From NCBI GenBank assembly GCA_019973155.2, contig BPQB01000160.1, forward strand, positions 1 to 31,415: DNA of 31,415 bases. Direction: 5' to 3'. Below, in pieces: positions 10,668 to 21,990 of this stretch. Both the position numbers and the translations under genes were made by a program. Each line of letters opens with the position of its first letter. Within the stretch, counting starts at the first letter, position 1. Below the pieces are notes generated by a model. The model did no database searches. It was not told where the DNA came from and saw only the letters and a list, made by a program, of their open reading frames with translations. The DNA is from Phanerochaete sordida. Lineage: Eukaryota > Basidiomycota > Agaricomycetes > Polyporales > Phanerochaetaceae.

Positions 10668-10870
10668 GCGCGCCGGAGCACCGCTTCCCCAGTAGGACTC
10701 GACGACTGCTACCCTCAAGTTGGTACGACCGGTGGCGAGATTGCATTAACCATACTAGCTGATGTATTTATGGAGCTCCTGAATACAGCTCTCTTTCGCA
10801 AATTCAAGAAGGACGCCAGGGAACGCATCAGTTGGCTGCTGAACCAGAGCACTACGGCAGGCTTTTTTTG
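10668..10870 (+). pseudogene. Heavily deleted copy of the 3274-type alpha/beta-hydrolase
   Basis: Only two pieces survive. GCGCCGGAGCACCGCTTCCC and following bases (from about 10669) correspond to exon 4 (LAPEHPFP of the intact gene). The frame at about 10796-10852, FRKFKKDARERISWLLNQST, corresponds to the exon 8 C-terminus. All catalytic residues are gone. This is the most eroded of the three relics. Confidence 0.8.
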
Positions 10871-11555
10871 AGTGGTTCTTGCTGGATCCTTGCATCACGC
10901 CCGGGCTATGGAGTACTGCACCGCCGCGCGGAGTTTGACGCACTGTGCCATCCTCCAACACGTTGATGCGATCAGTGGGTGCGAGGTGTTGGCGAGGTGC
11001 GTGTGAGCCCCAAAATGCTGCTTGCCCGCGACGAGAGCCTCGAGCTCGACTCTCTAATAATTCTGCTTACTTATCAATCACAGGTCTGTCGGAAGACCGA
11101 CCCTCGCGCTTTCGCGAGGAGACGGATGGCGTCCGGCTTCGCTAGCTTCACTCATAGCATAACGTTGATGCGACCGCCGCGGTCGCGTCACCTGCCGCTG
11201 CACTACGCTGCTGACTACAGCGCCCGTGGTATGTGCTACCTCAGGCTCATGCGCTCTTGCTCCGCAACATACCGCGTAGCCTTAGGTTTTGACCTTGGAG
11301 TCGCAGTCGCGAGCTGGCTTCGTGCGGAGGTCGGATGCGTTCTCATGTAGGAGGGACATGATGCCGATGCACACACGTCACCCTCGGCTGTACATGTACC
11401 ACACCAAAAGTCCCACGTCGCGCCCCTACTGCTCGTCAGCAGTGACTTGGGGCTTCGCGAGCTGCGGATAGGACGATATATAAACCTTAGGACGTCGTCG
11501 ACGTGCATCACACTGCATACTCTACCACACTTGCAAATCTCACGTCTCTGAAACC
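10871..11555 (+). promoter_or_regulatory. AKR C upstream region
   Basis: Dyad core GGTCTGTCGGAAGACC at 11083-11098, ACACGTCACCCTCGGC box at 11373-11388, TATATAAA at 11477-11484, GACGTCGTCGAC at 11491-11502, ATG at 11556. Confidence 0.75.
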
Positions 11556-12857
11556 ATGTCTGGAACGTCTCCCTGGGCCCCTCCCCCGCCTCCTGCCACC
11601 AAGCTCGGCGTCCACAGACCTCTCGCTCCGCGTGCGGGCATCCACGTCTCGCCCATCCAGCTCGGTGCCGGGAGCATCGGCGACAAATGGTATCAGATCG
11701 GCCTGGGCAGCATGGACAAAGAGAGCAGCTTCAAGCTCCTCGACGCGTTCTACGAAGCCGGCGGCAACTTCATCGACACCGCGAACAACTAGTGAGTGCT
11801 GCTTCGTGGCGCCAGTTCGTTGCAGCCATTGACTAGCCATCAGCCAGGACGAGTCCTCAGAAGAATTCCTCGGCGAATGGATGGAGAGCCGCGGTCTACG
11901 CAGCGAAATCATCCTCGCGACGAAGTACACGACCGATTACCGCCGTGGCAAAGGCGGCCAGCACAGCGCGTACGTCGGTAACAACGCCAAGTCGATGCAC
12001 AACTCCGTGCACGACTCGCTCCACAAGCTGCGCACGAACTACATCGATATCTTCTACGTCCACTGGTGGGACTACACCACGTCGATTGAGGAGGTGATGG
12101 ACGGCCTGCATGCGCTCGTGATGCAGGGCAAGGTCCTCTATCTCGGCGTGTCGGACACCCCGGCGTGGGTCGTCACGAAGGCGAACATGTACGCCCGGCT
12201 GATGGGCAAGACACCGTTCACGATCTACCAGGGCAAATGGAGCATCATCGAGCGTGACCTTGAGCACGACATCGTGCCGATGTGTGTCGCTGAAGGTCAG
12301 TCATATCTCCGCTGCTTGCGCCACGTCTGACGCTGACCCTGACGCAGGCCTGGCCATCGCACCGTGGAACGTTCTCGGCGGCGGCAAGATTTTCACGGAT
12401 GCAGAGGAGCGGCGGCGCCTCGAGAGCGGCGAGAAGGGCCGGACCGTCTACGGGGACTGGCGGCGCACGCCTGAGGAGCGGCGCGTGTGCGCGGAGCTCG
12501 AGGTCATCGCGAAGGAGCTCAGCGTGCAGAGTATCACGTCGGTTGCGATCGCGTGGATCATGCAGAAGGCGCCGTACGTCTTCCCCATCGTCGGCGGGCG
12601 CAAGGTCGAACAGCTACACGCGAATATCGAGGCGCTCGGGCTGCACCTCTCCGATGAGCAGATGCGACGCCTGGACGGCGTCGTTCCGCTCAAGAAGAGC
12701 TTCCCGTACGACATCTTCGTGAGTAAATCGCCGCTATGCGCATTCTGCCTCGTTTGACACTCCACCACTGCAGGGCGATGGATCGGAGTACAATATGATT
12801 TACAAGTCTGCTGGGCATTTCCAGATGTGGCCGAAAGCTGGTCCTATCAAGCCTTAG
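11556..12857 (+). CDS. AKR copy C: aryl-alcohol-dehydrogenase-type aldo-keto reductase
   Basis: Exons 11556-11791, 11844-12295, 12348-12718, 12774-12857; 380 aa. The tetrad is conserved (Asp74, Tyr79, Lys106, His152). Small differences from A and B include [16 protein letters not shown] in place of [16 protein letters not shown] at the end of exon 2, and [15 protein letters not shown] near the exon 3 end. The second donor is GTCAGT rather than GTGAG. Same predicted activity and location as the other copies. Confidence 0.93.
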
Positions 12858-13437
12858 GCCTTATAATTAGGGATAGACAGTACACACGTAAAGCATAACC
12901 AATCAGTGCATCTCTGGATTATTCGCATCGTCAGCGATTGTGAACAAGCTTCGCAGCCCTTGTGGCGTCCGGCGCGCTGTCAAGTGATATGATGCTTGCT
13001 TCAGACTCGCAGGAGGATCATGTGGAACGATTGCCCAATCATCTGCCTCGGTGGCCGAGCGGTCTTGATGCCGAGGAATTTGGTCAGCAAGAACTCTCAT
13101 GAAGCAGCTCAAGACGTGGCATAAGCTTCAGGTCTTTGAGTAACGTCGCAAGTCTCTTCACGATCACAATGCACATTGACCAGAAGGCAAATATGTCTAC
13201 AGCAAGTGAGCATCCTTGTGCTACATATCCCCGTGTCGAGGTTGGTGTATGCCTCCACGATGAACGCGCGTCCCCTCCAGAGATTGCTATCAGAAACAGC
13301 CGACATTCTCGGGCGGGGAAGACTTGACGTGCGTTTCAAACTCTACATCCTGTGATGCGCTCAGAGTCTTCCCACCTCTATAAACTTCGCGTCGCGTTGG
13401 ACCAGGCCGCACCTCTACCCCTTGCCTCTCCCCCACC
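12858..13437 (+). promoter_or_regulatory. Spacer after AKR C and promoter of the second hydrolase
   Basis: It carries the same AKR 3' flank and block order as after A and B, ending in a TATA region CTTCCCACCTCTATAAACTT at about 13369-13388, roughly 50 bp before the ATG at 13438. In the homologous spacers this promoter precedes hydrolase relics of a different subtype. Confidence 0.65.
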
Positions 13438-14697
13438 ATGTCCTCGGAAGCGTTCTGGCGCGTCAAGCAGCCTGTCTCGCCACTGCTCTCCAAGCCGCCC
13501 CTCAAGGGCCTCTACCTGTTCGCTGTTGTCGGCGGGGCCCTCTTGCGCCTCCCGTACTGGGTTCTTGTCTCCGCCCTTCCGCCGCTGCGCCCCCGCAAAG
13601 CATGGTCCTTCTCGCGGACGATGCTCGTCCAGGTCGCCTGCTACTTCATCCCAGAGCTGTTCCGCACGCTTGGATTTCCCATTAAGACCATCGACCCGAA
13701 GGAGGTCGACCCCGCGAAGGGCTATGTCTGGGTCGAGCCGACGCCGGAGTACGTCGCAGGCGAGATCCAGCAGGCGGCCGCTGTGAACGGAGTCGAGCCT
13801 GCGCGGGTCATAGGCTATATGCAGTATAGGAAGGGAGACGAGCGGAGGGCAGACGAGAAAGCGCGGCCGGGGGAGAAGGTCATGTACTATCTGCATGGCG
13901 GAGGCTACTTCGTGAGTCGCGCTCTAGTACTTCGTAAACGCGTCTGACCCCCAGAACAGATGGGCGACTCGTCGGGCCCCTCGGCGTGGTTCTGCAGCAA
14001 GTGGCTCGAGGAGAGTCCCGCGTTCGGGCGCACGTTCCAGCTCGACTACCGGCTCGCGACGGCAGACCCGCTGCCGCGCACGAACAACTTCCCCGCCGCG
14101 CTGCTCGACGCGGTCGCAGGCTACCACCACCTCGTGAACGTCCTCGGCTTCGCGCCGCGCGACGTGCTCTTCGCCGGCGAGTCCGTCGGCGCGCACCTGC
14201 ACGTGAACCTCGTGCGCTACCTCGCGCAGCAGCGCTTCGCCGCGCTGCCGCTGCCTGGCAGCCTCGTGCTGCTCTCGCCCGTCGCGGACTGGGGCGGCTC
14301 GCACATCGGCGCGGCGCACTGGCGCGCGAACGCACACCTCGACATGGTCGAGAGCTTCTACTACGGGTACCCGACGCGCTGCCAGCTGGGCGCGCTCCCG
14401 CCCGCGTGGGCCGAGCTCAGCGCGTGGATCTCGCCCGGCTCGCTCAAGCTTCCCGAGACGCACGGGCTCTTCGCGGGCTTCCCTCCGACGTACATGACCA
14501 CCGGCGATGCCGAATGTACGCTTGACCAGATGCAGACGCTGCGCGACCGCATGCGGGCCGACATTGGCGAGGACAACTTCACGTACCTCGAGGTCCCCAA
14601 CGCGCTGCACGCGTTTCCCGTACTGAGCGGCCACACTCCCGAGAACATTGAGACAATCCGGAAGCTGGTGCAGTGGGCGGAGAAAATACACGCGTAG
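13438..14697 (+). CDS. Membrane-anchored alpha/beta-hydrolase (fold-3 type)
   Basis: Exon 1 13438-13911, 48-nt intron 13912-13959, exon 2 13960-14697; 403 aa. A hydrophobic stretch at about residues 24-48 (LYLFAVVGGALLRLPYWVLV) suggests an N-terminal membrane anchor. Catalytic features: HGGG at 153-156, interrupted three residues later by the intron; nucleophile motif GESVGA with Ser233 instead of the usual GDSAGG; acid near TTGDAE (Asp341 or Glu343); and His375 in NALHAFP. This fits an esterase or lipase-like steryl-acetyl-hydrolase type enzyme, perhaps at the ER membrane. It belongs to a different subfamily from the hydrolase at 3274. It is convergent with the TFIIIC gene, about 110 bp apart. 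Confidence 0.87.
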
Positions 14698-14807
14698 CCA
14701 GCGACGCGGGCTGGAGCCGCGGGATGGGCCTTTGGAAGCACGGACAGTCTTGAGCGAATATTATACACCGGAGCTATGCTACATTGAAGTGTCAAAAATA
14801 CATGTAA

Positions 14808-17800
14808 TTATAGGGACAACCATCGGCGATACAGGTCTTGAGCGAGCGGCGTCGCACCTGTTGTCACATATATGAGAGATAGGTTATACGCTGCCTCTCG
14901 AGCGAGCCCGCAGTCGGCCTTTGTAAATTGTGAGCTTGGTTCAACGGAGAATGGAAAACACACGCACCTCAGGATTCGCCTGTACCCTGCGTTCTGCTTG
15001 CTGCAAAACGTTCTGGTAATGCTTGACAGCCAGAGTCAGGAGCCCTGCGGCACATATCAGTATCAAGCTTCGCAAGTCTCGCAGTCCGCCTTACCTAGGT
15101 GGTGGAACGCCCGGCCGAAGTTGTACTCGACCTCATCTGGCGCATCCTCCCCTCGTATTTCGCGATACTTCGACAGATACGCCATGGCCTATAGTGCTCT
15201 TTCAGACAATCCCTTCTCAGCCGCGCCACCCGAGTGTCAAAACGCACCTGGGTGATAAGATGGTGCCGGTTGTCAGCCTGCCGCTGCATGGCGCGTCCGA
15301 GAGACGCGATTGCGAGCGACAGGCAGATGACCGGGTCCTGTGGACAGTAGTCATACGCATGCAGCAGGTAGACTGCGTCCCGTCAGCCACGTCGTTCCTA
15401 GTGACGCTGCAAAACCACGCACATATCGCGCTCTGGTAGCTCTTTGCCGCGAGGCAGATCTGGCCGTAGATCGTGACGCCGATGGGGTTCTCCTTCGAGG
15501 GGAGCCTTGGCGCGCCGCCGGCGTCGGGCTCGTCGCGCGGGGCGTCGAGCGCGTCCGCGTCGTCGTCCTCCTCGGCCTTCGTGCCCGCGCCGTAGCGCTT
15601 GAGCACGGGGTTCCAGCGCAGCGCGTCGGGGTTTTTGAGCGCGGCGTCGTACGAGCGCAGCTCGCGGAGCATGTGCTTCGAGAGCGTCGACGCGAGGAAG
15701 CCGTCCGTCGCGTGGAAGCCGCTCGCGAGCGACGCGAGCAGGACGCGCAGCGGCTCGTTGTTGAACTGGTGCGCGTTCACGAGCTTCCGGGCCTGTTCGA
15801 CGACGGTGTCGTATTTGCCTGCCCCAATGGCGCATGCTGAAAAAAGTGCCGCGTCAGCAGTGAGCAAGACGCAGGTGCACCGGACTGACTGATGAGAGCA
15901 CATCGTATAGCGTCCAGGTACACGCGCTTTTGGAACGCGTTGGAGTAAAGGATATGGCGGAGGATCTCCTGCGCGTCGTCGTACTGCCCTCTTCGTGTGA
16001 GATTGAAGGAAAACTACGCCGAGTTCCACGTTGGTGAGCAGTGAGTGGAGCCGTGCAAAGACTAGCCGCACCTGCATGAATATCCGCAACCAGTCCGCAA
16101 ACGAGATTTTTCGGAACGAGTCAAATTCTTCGCCGGCAGCACCTTTCGACTTCCTCGTGACGGTTTCGCGACCTTCACCAGTTCTCAGCACGGGCGAACA
16201 GTCCCACGTGAACGCTGACTTACCGAGGTCCAGCTGCAGCCGCGACGCCATGCTCTCCTCACTCGCCTCCGCGCTCTGCTTGCGCCGTCCGCTGCGGCGG
16301 AAGACACCGTGGAAGCCGTCCTTGCGCGACGTCAAGAACAACGCGCGCGTCTCGCGGAACGCCTCGATGAGCGTCTCCGCCTGCTGCATCCACTCGCGGT
16401 CCGCCTCGTCGTCGCCCGCGAGCATGCGCGCCCAGAGGTCGCGCACGCGGCCGAACGCCATGACGGCCTCCTGCTCCTTCTCCTGCTCGAGCTTGCGCAG
16501 CTGCGCCGGCGTCAGCTTGTCCGCGCGCGGCGCCTTCGCGGGCTTGTCCTTCGCCGCACGGGGTTTCTCCTCGAACAGCGACGCGCCTTGGCTTGCATCA
16601 GCCGCCTGAGCGTCGGCTCCGTTTTGGTCTTGACGGCTCTTCCTGCGCCTTGAGTCGATAACTGGAGCCCTGTCAGAGATACCTTCGCAAGCACGGGATT
16701 ACGGCTACATACCTTGCAGTACGAGGTCTAGGGCCTTCCTCGGTTCATTGAGGATCTCATAAATTTCTGCAAGTTTCATCTTGGCATCGTTATGCGCAGG
16801 GTCAGCTTGTATGACTGCGCAGTCCTGTATGAGTTGTTGTCGAAAAACTGGTTTTTGTGTCTACTGACCATGTTCGTAGATGTCAACCGCCTCCTTGAGA
16901 TCTCCCACCATCCGGCGGCAAGCTGCTGCCTGAAGCAGCACATACAGGCTACTTGTCTAGTCCAAGACGTTAGACGGCTCCATCCATGAGTGCAAGACGA
17001 ACGCACTCCAGCATCCGCGCCGAGCATCTCGTAGATGTGTCCCGCATCGGCGTACATTTCGCGTTCGAAGTACGCGTCCGCAATTTCAGTGAACAGCGCA
17101 GCATAATCAGCAATTTCCTGGGCCAGAATGATGTCGGCGTGCATCTGGAGGCATCTTTCAGCGCATATAGCCAAGTCTTCATGGCTTGACACCGACCTTG
17201 CCCTCAGCAAAATCCCCCATCTTGATCCTCGCAACCGCCAAGCGATGCCGCGCGTTGACGTCGAGCGGGTACATCCCGGGCTGGACCTCGCCCTGCGGCA
17301 CCGCGCGCGCGCTCTCCCCCGCGGGGCCCGCGGGCTCGTCCCACTCGCGGTCGTCCTCGACCGAGTCCCAGAACTTCTGCGACGCGCGCCCCTGCAGCCA
17401 GCGGCACCCGCGGCGGATCGTCGCGATAGCCTGCTCGTGGCGCCCGAGGATGTTGTAGAGGTCCGCGAGCACGAGCACCTCCATGAGCCCGAAGCCCGCC
17501 GCGACGCCGTCGGGTCCCGTGCGTGCCGCGGCCGGCGGCACCGCCCCGCCCGGGTGCGTCGCGTGGTAGTGCGCGAAGGCGTCCTCGAAGAGCTGTGCGC
17601 AGAGCTCGAGGTCGCCTAGCTCGATGAGGATGGGGCGCAACTCGGCGAGGATCGTCAGGTCGTGGGGGATGCGCTTCAGGATGGCGAGGAGAGAGATGCG
17701 GGCCTGCGTGTGTAAATTCAGCAGCCATACTTGGTGGGCTTCAACAGGGTACGCACCGTGCGGACTTCTCCTAGTTGCTTTGCGAGAGTCGCGCGCTCCC

Positions 17801-18702
17801 AGAGGGCACCGACGTTCTCCGGGTCGACCTGGTGCAGCTTCCTATAGCAGTACAGGGCCTGCTGGTTATATCCTTCTCGCCTGCGAAAATGTCAGCAATC
17901 CGGCCATACAAATCATTCGCATACGCACCTGGACTGCTCCGCCAAACGTTCCCATTCATCTGCATCCTGGTTCAGATGGGCAGCCATGATGCGGAGTTGC
18001 ATTGCTTTCTGCGGTTCCTGCTTGTCTTCGTAGCACTTGGCGAGCACGGACCACGCACGGCCTGCTCGTGGCTCTATGCGTATCACCTCTTGCATGATGC
18101 GAATGCATTCGTCGAAGTCGCCGTCCATGTACGCCTGATTACCCTCGCCCAGGAGGCCCTTGACTTGATGCGAGAGTACGACGCCTTTTTGTCTACCTGG
18201 CTGAGCAAGGGTTACTATATGTGCACAACGCCTATGTGTGGTCGTGCGTACCTTACGTCCCCGCTTCTTTCCTACGCCCGATGCCTCACGCAGATCATCC
18301 TTGAACTCGGTCTCCCTGTCCTTCATGTCAAAGTCCCAGACCTTGCTGAGGGCGCCGCTGTTCCCATCGCCGTCGCGTATGTCGCGTACTAGACGACTGC
18401 AATCAAAAGTGAGAGGTCATAACTCTCGCGTAGCCAAGATGGACGCGTACTCGAAGTCTTGGTCGACGTGTTCTGCCTCCGGGGCTTCTCGCGCTTTGCC
18501 CTTGTCCTTCGCCGAACGCTCGGGGTCGTCCTCGTCGTCTTCCTCGTCGTCTTCACTCTCCTCTTCTGAGCTTTCTTCGTAGTCGTCTTCGCTGTCGTCG
18601 ATGTCTTCTGTACGTGCCCGACATTAGGGGGGTTCACGCTGCAGGGATGCGCGACACACCGAAGTCGTCATGTGCCCAGCTGTCCTCCTCGGCGAGCGAC
18701 AT
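14808..18702 (-). CDS. TFIIIC TPR subunit (tau131/Sfc4/GTF3C3 family), 17 exons
   Basis: Exons (5' to 3' on minus): 18702-18660, 18607-18451, 18396-18252, 18200-17929, 17880-17757, 17703-17197, 17144-17007, 16956-16869, 16814-16713, 16661-16224, 16142-16072, 16013-15890, 15836-15423, 15372-15248, 15188-15095, 15044-14968, 14918-14808. All phases close; 1009 aa, close to the roughly 1000-residue yeast homologue. A very acidic N-terminus (EESSEEESEDDEEDDEDD) is followed by TPRs (GEGNQAYMDGDFDECIRIMQ, GRAWSVLAKCYEDKQEPQKA, GYNQQALYCYRKLHQVDPEN), a charged linker in exon 10, and C-terminal TPRs (RGQYDDAQEILRHILYSNAF, LAVKHYQNVLQQAER, AREAAYNLSLIYVTTG). By family it scaffolds TFIIIC on tRNA-gene A boxes and recruits TFIIIB for RNA polymerase III. 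This is the housekeeping landmark between the two arms of the AKR array. Confidence 0.92.
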
Positions 18703-19142
18703 GGCGAGTATCCAGAAGGAGACGATGCAGATCCCGCGGTAATTCTGGGTGTCCTTCGCGAAGGCTGCCGGTGGGGCTGAGGCCTGAGGGCAGGCACCGC
18801 GTCGAATGGGAGGAAGAAGCAGAGATGCACACGGTCGGCGGAGCGCCCAACGCCACGACGCTGCATTTTGATTTCGCTCCCGTCGCTCTGACGTACTTCC
18901 ACTAGTCTCTTTCTGACCAGCAACATCACAGGCAAAGCCACACTCGATTTAGCTCATCTACTACACAGGTACGGCCTGCATCCAACGCGGCGAGGACACG
19001 GGAACAAGCAAGAACGCGCTTCCAATCCGAGGAGCCATCCAAGTCCATATAACATGGAAGGGAAGTGTCCGCAGGATAACCAAAAATCTATGGCAAGAAA
19101 GAGCAGGCCCCGCACAACTCACAGAAGGCGAGCCATGCGGCA
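18703..19142 (-). other. Intergenic between two minus-strand genes
   Basis: Holds the 3' flank of the uncharacterised gene and the promoter of the TFIIIC gene. No convincing coding frame or repeat was seen. Confidence 0.5.
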
Positions 19143-20476
19143 TCATAGCGCCAGGATTTTGTCCAGCAGGATCGCCCACTCCATGGCGGTGACGCCCCGC
19201 CTCAGCGCAGGGTCCCGCAGCTCGCGGTCGCGCGTCGATGGGCTCAGCCGCGCGACCGCGCGCAGGTGCTCCATCTTGACGACACCGAGCTCGTTGAGCA
19301 CCGGCCCGATGTGCGCGAGCGGCGGCTCGCACGACGCGAGGACGAGGTCGACGGACGAGCCCGGCGGGGACGGCGGCGCGACGGCGGTGCGCGACACGCC
19401 GGTGTCCTGCAGCGGGACGTACGTCGCGCCCTGCGTCGGCGACGCGGGCGGGCGCAGCGACAGGCACGTCTTGATGTGCGACGAGCTGCCCGAGCTGTGC
19501 GGCGGCGTGTGCAGCTGCAGCGAGTACTGCGCGCGCGTCAGATAGGGTTTGGCAGGGGGCACGCTGCACCACCCACCTCGGTGTGCGGGTACCCCTTGGC
19601 GGGACGCCGCGCGGAAGCTACCGAGTCCTCGGGTAGGTTCTGCGCTGCGCTCATGCGCCGCGCGCGGGGCGAGAGGAGGCCCATCTCGGAGGCGGTGACG
19701 GACTGGGCCTGTTGGGCGACGGCTTTACGTGACGACTGCTGGTAAGAAATGATGTACTGCGAGGCGGTGAGCAGGCCGGGAGGCAAGGCGCACAGGATGC
19801 TCACCTCAGTGCGCTCGTAATCCCCACTCGACCCTTTTGACGTACCCTTGGACTTCTTCCCTTCGGACGACGGCCGCGCCTCTCTGGGAGAGGGCGGCTG
19901 GCGGGGCGGCACATCGGTCGACTTCATCCTGCGGTGGATCGAGACGCTGACAGAACTATCTTGGCTCTGCGCAACGCGCTCCCTCCACGCCGCGACCTTG
20001 TTGCCTGCGCCCTCCTCCGGGATGGGCCTCTGCGCAAGCGCGCCCCCGTTGGGCCGCGCCGGCTGTGGCAGGTTGTCTTTGCTGGCGTAGCTGCGCAGGC
20101 TGCGAGCCTTGGAGTGCGCGACCTCTGACCCGCGGACGACGCTGGCAGGGCGCTCCTTGCGCGCATCCGCGGGGCGAAACGGCCGCTCAATGGGGGGCTC
20201 GTGGATGGAGTCCTCGTCTTCCATCCTGCGCTCCATGTCCCGTATGAAGGGCCCGTAGCCGGTAATGGAAATCGAGTAGTCGCGCCCCTCGACGCCCTCG
20301 ATGCCGGTCGTGTTCCAGTCGGTGGGGGCCTCGGTGGGGGCGTCGAAGCCGTCCGTGAGGCCCGTGCTCGTGGGCATCATCTTGTTCCGCCTGGCACGGA
20401 CATCCGGGCTGCGAAGCTGTGAGAGCACGCCAAAGGAGGTAGCATCTGCGCAGAGGGTCAGCGCGGCCGGCGACAT
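19143..20476 (-). CDS. Uncharacterised protein with disordered middle and helical C-terminal domain
   Basis: Model: exon 1 20476-19577, 50-nt intron 19576-19527 (GTGGGT...CAG, phase 0), exon 2 19526-19143; 427 aa from the ATG at 20476. Methionines at 20380/20377 or a further upstream exon are possible starts. I do not recognise the family. Much of the protein is low-complexity, rich in Ser, Pro, Arg and Lys. Two more ordered segments stand out: around residues 225-260 (SILCALPPGLLTASQYIISY) and the last 60 residues (LASCEPPLAHIGPVLNELG, MEHLRAVARLS, VTAMEWAILLDKI), which look alpha-helical and SAM-like. The sharp C-terminal hydrophobic pattern and clean splice site argue for a real gene. Function is unknown. 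Confidence 0.68.
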
Positions 20477-21990
20477 TCGAATCGAACGCACCACTCGTCA
20501 CCTCGTCGACGTACATCGCTGGAACGTTAGCGCAGCGTGTGCAGGTGCGTCGTTCTGGCCCGTGGTCGCGCTGCCGGACCTGGGTGCCAGGAGAAGGTGC
20601 GTCAGAGGGCGCACCGCCTATATCATGCCCGACATGCGGTTGCAGCGTGTTGTTGGGACGGGTCCCGTGACAGCGATCGTCGTCGTGTCCATTCGTCCTG
20701 CGGGGCAGCGTTCGCCTCGACAACGCCTCTCGGGACGCGCCTGCTTCTCACGTCACCACTCCTGAGATCTCGGACGATTCCAGCTGTGGGAACCGCACAG
20801 GCGCAGCCCTGCGGGCGCTCGCGTCGCATTGGCTGCCGCGAATCGCCAAATTGTCTGATAGCATTTCGACGTGGGTCGGTGTGCGTCGCGCTGCTTCGGA
20901 AAGCCCACGAGGAAAGATTTGGCGAGGCTGAACGGCACGACGGTCCCATCGGCGACGCCACAGAAGCTGGCGAAGGCAGCGTCGCCATGTGCCACGGTGG
21001 GACCGGCTGCGGGCGGGTGCAGGTCGTGCGTTGCCCTCTGGTTGCCATCGCGCGGATACTGTTTGCGGCCCTGCGAATAGTCTGCCCGTCACAGGCCCTT
21101 TTCTGCTCGAGTCGAGATGGGAAGAGGAGAAGGTGTCGGCGGAGGTAGGATCTTTGAACTTTGCGAGCTGCCGCTCCGGGTCTCCGGTGGGCGCTGATGC
21201 GCTGATGCGCCTTCGCCCTTCCCCGGGGTTAGGGTTGTGCTCGCAATTGGGCCCTCGAGCAAACGCAGCCATCCCAGGTGTCCGCGCGATGGGTGAGGAT
21301 GTAATGTAGGTATTCGCGCTTTGCTGGGATGGAGCCGACGTCGACGCCTGCAGCGGCGCGGATCCGGGGAGGAACGCCAGTCAGTGACTCTTCGGACTCA
21401 TACTCGGAGTTGCGACTCATTGGCTCGGGGTTGCCATCGGAAATTGCAGTTGGACGCATGCTGAATTTTCTGCACAACGATTCAGGGAGCGCGCGGCATC
21501 GCGCAACTCGGGCCGCGCATCGGCGACGCTTGCATCGATCCGCCGTGTGCTGCTTTCGCGGCTCAGGAACCTGATTGTATGCGCAGTGAGTGGACGCTGC
21601 TCGAGCACTGCAACGGCTAGTTGAGCAATTTATCAGTCCCAGTGAGCAAAGCTAGCAGCATGCTGCGAAGGATGAGTGAGTGCAGGCGTCGGAAGGAGAG
21701 GAGGCGAGGGTATACGAGTCCTTCCGCTATCAGCTCCCTCGCTTAGTAAGCACTATATGGTGCGACCCCGCGGCACTCAGCATGGACTCGCCGTGCATTG
21801 ATACAAACCGCGCATTTACGATACTTGTATAAAAGGTAGAGAGCTTCTCTCGCTTATGGCCGTATATATTTCGCGACACTATGTCTCAAATGCCCTCTGA
21901 CACCGTCGCAGACGAATCATGATTGGCAATTATTGGACTGACAGACATGAGTGGACACTAGCAGCACTTCGACACGGGCAAATAGGTAAC
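20477..21990. other. No resolved gene; GC-rich minus-strand frames 20748-21477
   Basis: On the minus strand several overlapping frames look partly protein-like, for example FCGVADGTVVPFSLAKSFLV near 20890-20970 and PAKREYLHYILTHRADTWD near 21280-21350. No splice combination joined them convincingly to each other or to the uncharacterised gene downstream. They could be its upstream exons, a separate small gene, or chance frames. From 21600 to 21990 only AKR D 3' flank and AT-richer sequence are seen. Confidence 0.35.

Noticed and set aside
18389..18637. Lys/Arg/Thr-rich minus-strand frame overlapping the TFIIIC N-terminus
   Set aside because: It is the +1 shadow of the acidic tract of the TFIIIC subunit. 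The acidic frame splices cleanly on both sides and agrees with the family.
20201..21148. Plus-strand frames between 20200 and 21150
   Set aside because: They lie opposite the uncharacterised minus-strand gene and its GC-rich upstream region, contain no recognisable motif, and have no plausible promoter or splice pattern.
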